NCBI GenBank assembly: GCA_947463915.1
Contig: CANHVO010000003.1
Location: 1 to 64,000 of the forward strand
DNA: 64,000 nt
Direction: 5' to 3'
From: Planctomycetaceae bacterium
Lineage (GTDB): Bacteria; Planctomycetota; Planctomycetia; Pirellulales; Pirellulaceae
Shown here: positions 59,511 through 64,000 of the stretch, piece after piece
How the letters are laid out: each line of letters begins with the position of its first letter
Numbering within the stretch: the first letter of the stretch is position 1
Translations under genes and position numbers: made by a program
The notes under the pieces: generated by a model
Database searches by the model: none
The model's input: the letters and a program-made list of their open reading frames with translations, nothing else
What the model was told of the DNA's origin: nothing

Positions 59511-62500
59511 ATGACCATCCGCTGGTTTCGCAACAAGAATTCGGTTCAATTCAATACTCGCGCTCAGGCAGAGGCACGCGCTCAAGCGAAAAGTAGCGAA
59601 CAAAAGCGAGGTAAGCTCCGTCGCTTTTTGCTTGAGATGTTGGAGCCTAGACAGTTGATGGCGGTGGGGCCGCAGCTGATAGGCATTCAGCCGAACAACA
59701 GCGATCTGTTAGAAAATGGCGAGACGTTGGTTCAGTCGCCGCGGGAGCTTCGTTTTCGCTTTGACGATGCTCAGGTCATTGATCAGGCGACCATAAACGG
59801 TATCCGCATCACGCGGTCTGGTGGTGATGGTACGTTTGGGCTGGCGTCGGTTCAAAGCGATTTCGGCAGCAATGGTAAGGTGAATATTCAATTGACTGCC
59901 ACTGAGCTTGGCAAGTCGTACAACGTGGTTGTTTCGCAGTCATTGGTTTTGGGGTTGGGGGCTGCGCCGAACGTATCGGTAACGGGGGGTCTGCTCTCGA
60001 TCGTTCTGAATGGCAATCCTTCTTCGCCGACGACGGCAGACCAGTTGGTGAGCGCGCTCAACACCAGTGCTTCGGGAGTCTCCGCGAAGATCAACGGTGG
60101 CCTAGGGTCGACTCCCATTGGGACCAACGCTGTTTCGGGCTACTCGCCACTGCGGCTTAATAGTGTGAACGATGTGGTGGTGGTTCCTGGGGCTGTTTTG
60201 GTGGGCCAAAGTCCGGATGAAAACGAGGTCACGGTACGGTTCGCGGAGAATTTGACCGATGACAATTATCGAGTTGAGATATTCGGTTTTGATGACCCAG
60301 GCCTTGGTATCGTCGGTTTGAGAAATGTCTCCAAGACCGGTGGTTTGGGAGACTTCTTTAAGCCATCGGATCCGCGAACGCGACAGGACACGATTGATTT
60401 CCGATTGGATCTTGGGCCTTTGGTGCTTGCCGTTGTTCCGCAGCCGGTGAGCAGGGTTAACGGTCAGTTGCAGCAGCTGCGCGACACGATTGTTGTGCAT
60501 TTCGATTCAGACAAACTGCTGGTTGAGAATGGTGCCGATGGCAATCCTACGGCCCGCTCGGTTGAGAACCCAGCGTTCTACAAATTGATTCTTACCGCGG
60601 ACACCGTTCGAAGCACGGACGATGTCACTGTCTCTCCAGAGAAAGTGACCTACAACGCGGCGACTAACACGGCTACATTGCGATTCAATAGAGACATCAA
60701 TGATTTAGGTGGAACCGGCGTTGGACCGGCAACCTTCCGATTGCGAATCGGCACACGTGAAACAACGGCCATGCAGCCGGTGCGGCAAGAGGCTGCAGCG
60801 ACTGTTATTTCCGATTTGAACACTGCTGGGGTGGTCAAGTTGAGGTTTACGTCAAAACAAATTGGTGAGTTGGGAAGTGGCGTTCAAGTCGCGTTCACCA
60901 ATACCGGAAACGCGGGGCCGTCGGTAACGACCGCGGGGCGCGTCGTCAACGTGAATATTGGTGGTTTAGCGGTAACAGCTCAGGAGGTGTTCGATGCAAT
61001 TCGAGTTTCTCCTGCTGCGGCTGCATTGGTAAGTGTTGACCTTGAGCCAGGCAGTAATCCGGCAGCAATTGTCGGCAACCGAACGCTTTCCTACTCGCCG
61101 CTTACCTTGTTGGGGTTGGGTAGCTCGTTTGATACCGCTACCGAACTTGGGGCAATCGGTTCGGCCTTCACAACTCAGACGAACCTGATTCTTTCTTCGT
61201 CGATTGACCCAGAGAAATTCGTCTTGGATCTTCCAGGTGCTGTTGACGATCCGGGGCAGCGAAACTTGGCCTCCAATCTTGTGGGTGGATTCGAGGACCA
61301 CGTTAATCCGACTTTTGGTGCGGACGCGACTGACGGTATTACGACGATCTATTACAACTTTAGGTCGACTTATGCCTTTACTAACAGCGGCAATCCACTG
61401 ACCAACGCGATCACTGCGGATCAGAAGGCCCGTACTCGAGAGGTTCTCTCGCTTTGGGCGAAGTATATCGGCGTGCAGTTTGTGGAAACTGCGGATTTGG
61501 GAATGACTTTTGCCTCAGGTACGGTTTCGAGCCTGCGGGCTGTCGGAGGGACACAGTTCCAAGACGAAAGCGCGCAAGGATTTGGCGTTCGAATCGACAA
61601 GACGTTCCAGAATTCGCTTGTCGTTCTTTCGGCGACCAATAATTGGGGGACCGAGTACGGCGCCAGTTACACTCGCACCATGGCGGCCGCGGTGGGTATG
61701 GCGCTAGGGCTTCAGCATGCTGGTGATTTGCCTGAAACCACCCTAATGCGTTTGGATCCTACCTTCCTTGCAGGGTCCGGGCCTTTGACGGATATCAATG
61801 ATATTCAGTTGACTGCGAACGATGAGAGATATGAGCCAGTGCTACCTGGCAACCAAGACGTATTGCATGGCAGGTACCTGCATCGGCCCGACGGATCGGA
61901 TATCGATCTTTATCGATTCGAAGTGAGTCTCGAGGCTGGTCGGTCGGGTCTTTTGACAGTAGAAACCTACGCGGAGCGATTGACCAACAGCAGTGCACTC
62001 AACACGAACTTGCAGCTCTACCGTCAAACGCAAGCCCGTGCTAGCACCTATCTGGGTAACGTTGCGCTGGAATTGCAATTTGAAGCGGTGAGGTCGGGTG
62101 CCCAGGGCAATCAATTGCAGATTTTCTTCACGCAAACAAGTCGCGGTGATGCATCAAAGCCGAGTGTTTTGACGTTTCCTAACGCGATCAGTATTGACTT
62201 GAACGCCACGCCGGGAGCGGAGAGCACGGTTCAGGACATCATCGATGCAATTCGATCTTCGCCAGCAGCTAGCTCGCTCGTCCGTGTCAGTTTGACGAAG
62301 GGCTTGGGCTTAGAAAACACTCGGGTCGGCAACAATGTTTTGACTCAAAATCCAGTCGTGCTTACAGGCGGCAAGATCGAGCTGATCTCTCAAAACGATG
62401 ATTACTTTAGCCAAGATTCGTTGATGAAAAGGAGCTTGTCGTCTGGCGTTTACTACATTGGGGTTAGTGCGAGCGGCAACGATAATTACAACGCATCGAT

Positions 62501-64000
62501 TCCTGGAACGGGCTTTGGTGGCCAATCGCAAGGCAACTATGAATTGCGATTGGAGTTCCGTACTGCCGTAGAAGGTTCAGACACGATTCAAGACCTTGCG
62601 GGTGCAAACGGCAGTTCGATCGGGCTTGATGGGGATGGAGATGGGGTTCCTGGCGGAACATACAATTTCTGGTTTCAAACCAGACCTCTCGACCGTACCT
62701 TGAGTTTTAACGCAGGCGGCAGTAGTGCCATCGAAGGTCGAACCGTAACGGTAACGGGGGCAAATGGTATCGTTCAAACGTTTGAATTCAGTAGCGATTT
62801 GAACGTATCTCCAGGCCGAATTCGTATTCAGTATTCCAACGCAAGCACCCCTGCTCAGATGGCGAGTGCCCTGGCTACCGCAATCAACTCGCGGACCCAA
62901 CTGGGCGTTGTGGCAACCCCTACTGGTGCCAATCTGCGACTGACCGGAGAAAGAACAATTGTTGTTGATCCGCTTCTCAATTTGATCGACGTAAATGGAA
63001 GGACGATTTTTGTCGATAAGTCTGCAGGCCCAAATGCGGACGGAAGTCTTGCAAGGCCGTTCAATAACATTTCTTCTTCGCTCGTGCCAAACGCGTTCGG
63101 TGCGACGCACCCTGGTGACATTGTTCGCATTGTTGGCAATGGTGGAACAGACGCGAACTTGGCGACCGTGGGCGATAACTTTGCTTACGAAATCGGTTTA
63201 GGTTTGCTGCCCGGCTCGGTTTTGTCGGATGGTGCGACGATGGATGTGCCTCGAGGGGTAACGACCATGATCGACGCTGGTGCCGTCTTTAAGTTGCGAA
63301 ATGCTCGAATTGGTGTTGGTAGTTCTAATCTGAATATCGATCGATCAGTGGGCACTCTGCAAGTTTTGGGTTCCCCGCTACTTTTGGATGCTGCAGGCAA
63401 TTCAGTACCAAACACGAGCGGTGGTCGAGCCGAAGGCCGTGTCTTCTTCACATCCTGGCTCGACGAGTCTATCGGTCTTGATAACTACCAACCGACCACT
63501 TCTCCGGCCGCTGGCAATTGGGGAGGGATTTCGTTGCGCCGTGATGTCGACAGTTCCGCAGGGCGGCAGGATCTCGAAGACCAGGGCATTTTCTTAAATT
63601 ACATTAGTCATGCCGACATTCGGTACGGTGGTGGTACGGTCAACGTTGAATCCGTTTCCCAACCGGTCAATCCCATCGAGTTTGTCGGTTCACGACCGAC
63701 GATTGTAAACAATATCGTCACTCGAAGTTCAGGGGCAGCAATTAGCGCTGCACCTAGCAGTTTCGAAGAAACCAATTTCAATGAGCCGCGATTTCAAATC
63801 AATGGTTCCTTTGTCAGTGACTACAATCGCGTTGGCCCGGATATCCATCGAAACACGCTGCTGAACAATTCCATCAATGGACTCTTTATTAAGGTCGATG
63901 CTCAAGGGTTAAATGTTCCCGGGCGTTTTGACGACATCGACATCGTGCATGTCCTGACGGATACGTTGCTTGTCAGTGGCGCGGTTGGCGGAGCGATTTT
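59511..64000 (+). CDS. giant LEPR-type surface protein, truncated by window edge
   Basis: An open frame of at least 1496 codons with no stop before the right end; the ATG at 59511 follows AGGGTTGG. Residues 44-51 read LEPRQLMA, the planctomycete LEPR signature that sits in place of a classical signal in giant exported proteins, after a basic head. Beyond it, repeated beta-sandwich modules occur (VVVPGAVLVGQSPDENEVTV), along with V/A-D-A-I-R-rich modules near 540 and 900 (TAQEVFDAIRVSP, TVQDIIDAIRSSP). A matrixin-like metalloprotease remnant lies around 640-745 (TTIYYNFRSTY, then AAAVGMALGLQHAGD). A C-terminal region from about 1160 resembles the start of a right-handed beta-helix (TIFVDKSAGPNADGSLARPF, GDIVRIVGNGG). 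It is probably an adhesin or surface-layer protein. Confidence 0.88.
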   Translation, partial: MTIRWFRNKNSVQFNTRAQAEARAQAKSSEQKRGKLRRFLLEMLEPRQLMAVGPQLIGIQPNNSDLLENGETLVQSPRELRFRFDDAQVIDQATINGIRITRSGGDGTFGLASVQSDFGSNGKVNIQLTATELGKSYNVVVSQSLVLGLGAAPNVSVTGGLLSIVLNGNPSSPTTADQLVSALNTSASGVSAKINGGLGSTPIGTNAVSGYSPLRLNSVNDVVVVPGAVLVGQSPDENEVTVRFAENLTDDNYRVEIFGFDDPGLGIVGLRNVSKTGGLGDFFKPSDPRTRQDTIDFRLDLGPLVLAVVPQPVSRVNGQLQQLRDTIVVHFDSDKLLVENGADGNPTARSVENPAFYKLILTADTVRSTDDVTVSPEKVTYNAATNTATLRFNRDINDLGGTGVGPATFRLRIGTRETTAMQPVRQEAAATVISDLNTAGVVKLRFTSKQIGELGSGVQVAFTNTGNAGPSVTTAGRVVNVNIGGLAVTAQEVFDAIRVSPAAAALVSVDLEPGSNPAAIVGNRTLSYSPLTLLGLGSSFDTATELGAIGSAFTTQTNLILSSSIDPEKFVLDLPGAVDDPGQRNLASNLVGGFEDHVNPTFGADATDGITTIYYNFRSTYAFTNSGNPLTNAITADQKARTREVLSLWAKYIGVQFVETADLGMTFASGTVSSLRAVGGTQFQDESAQGFGVRIDKTFQNSLVVLSATNNWGTEYGASYTRTMAAAVGMALGLQHAGDLPETTLMRLDPTFLAGSGPLTDINDIQLTANDERYEPVLPGNQDVLHGRYLHRPDGSDIDLYRFEVSLEAGRSGLLTVETYAERLTNSSALNTNLQLYRQTQARASTYLGNVALELQFEAVRSGAQGNQLQIFFTQTSRGDASKPSVLTFPNAISIDLNATPGAESTVQDIIDAIRSSPAASSLVRVSLTKGLGLENTRVGNNVLTQNPVVLTGGKIELISQNDDYFSQDSLMKRSLSSGVYYIGVSASGNDNYNASIPGTGFGGQSQGNYELRLEFRTAVEGSDTIQDLAGANGSSIGLDGDGDGVPGGTYNFWFQTRPLDRTLSFNAGGSSAIEGRTVTVTGANGIVQTFEFSSDLNVSPGRIRIQYSNASTPAQMASALATAINSRTQLGVVATPTGANLRLTGERTIVVDPLLNLIDVNGRTIFVDKSAGPNADGSLARPFNNISSSLVPNAFGATHPGDIVRIVGNGGTDANLATVGDNFAYEIGLGLLPGSVLSDGATMDVPRGVTTMIDAGAVFKLRNARIGVGSSNLNIDRSVGTLQVLGSPLLLDAAGNSVPNTSGGRAEGRVFFTSWLDESIGLDNYQPTTSPAAGNWGGISLRRDVDSSAGRQDLEDQGIFLNYISHADIRYGGGTVNVESVSQPVNPIEFVGSRPTIVNNIVTRSSGAAISAAPSSFEETNFNEPRFQINGSFVSDYNRVGPDIHRNTLLNNSINGLFIKVDAQGLNVPGRFDDIDIVHVLTDTLLVSGAVGGAI

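Noticed and set aside
59198-59596. Plus-strand frame of 132 residues before the giant gene
   Set aside because: It runs into the start of the giant protein in another frame and has no ribosome binding site or recognisable domain.
1-64000. tRNA, rRNA, prophage, transposase or toxin-antitoxin genes
   Set aside because: I looked on both strands and recognised none. A covariance-model tRNA scan would be decisive for tRNA genes.

Overview
The window reads as a chromosomal segment of a planctomycete, most likely of the Pirellulaceae type. The evidence is four DUF1559 pseudopilin-like genes ending in an H-x9-D(G/S) motif, a DUF1501 secreted protein, a giant surface protein with the N-terminal LEPRxLxA signature, a PQQ-propeller/EF-hand protein, a MoxR/DUF58/transglutaminase operon, weak ribosome binding sites on many genes, and abundant short dispersed inverted repeats between genes. 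No tRNA, rRNA, transposase, phage gene or CRISPR array was recognised.

Layout. 0-7.3 kb: a secreted esterase, a Cys-rich protein, two DUF1559 proteins and a di-heme-type c protein, separated by dispersed hairpin repeats. 7.3-29.1 kb: a regulatory and efflux region with a 2-hydroxyacid dehydrogenase, a receiver-Fis regulator, a small secreted protein, a complete RND tripartite pump (adaptor, pump, outer-membrane lipoprotein), an NtrC-type sigma-54 activator and its likely CHASE3 hybrid kinase, a phospholipase-D-type nuclease, a 1356-residue CheB-CheR-PAS-kinase-receiver fusion, and a CsrA-receiver fusion. 29.1-30.3 kb: a BON-like protein and a complete transcription unit for a 65-residue secreted peptide (sigma-54 promoter to terminator). 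30.3-37.1 kb: a translationally coupled minus-strand operon DUF58 > transglutaminase-like > MoxR ATPase > lipoprotein > permease. 37.3-49.2 kb: genes pointing to zinc handling (SmtB-type ArsR sensor, duplicated His-rich protein, His-loop beta-propeller, ZIP transporter, remnant of a CobW/COG0523 protein), interspersed with DUF1559, PQQ/EF-hand, TspO, LolA-like and S41 protease-like genes. 49.2-53.7 kb: a DUF559 nuclease between two long direct repeats, a DUF1559/lipoprotein pair and a DUF1501 protein. 53.7-59.1 kb: housekeeping genes aspS, pabA/trpG, fused aroD-aroE, yraN and a 3'-phosphoesterase-like gene. 59.5 kb to the right edge: an open reading frame of at least 1496 codons for a giant LEPR-type surface protein, cut by the window end.

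How it may work together (inference). Sequences fitting the sigma-54 -24/-12 promoter lie in front of the RND operon (exact match), in front of the 65-residue peptide gene (exact match), in front of the 66-residue secreted protein gene (one mismatch), and more weakly in front of the receiver-Fis gene and the giant kinase. An NtrC-type activator with an intact GAFTGA loop is encoded in the same cluster. This suggests a local sigma-54 regulon coupling envelope sensing to efflux and small secreted peptides. One hairpin repeat family (core GTAGCCGATCTCGCCAGAG) is concentrated in the gaps of the same cluster, including a four-unit array between the kinase and its presumed regulator. The CsrA-receiver fusion next to the CheB/CheR/kinase fusion is the most unusual protein and would link phospho-signalling directly to post-transcriptional control.
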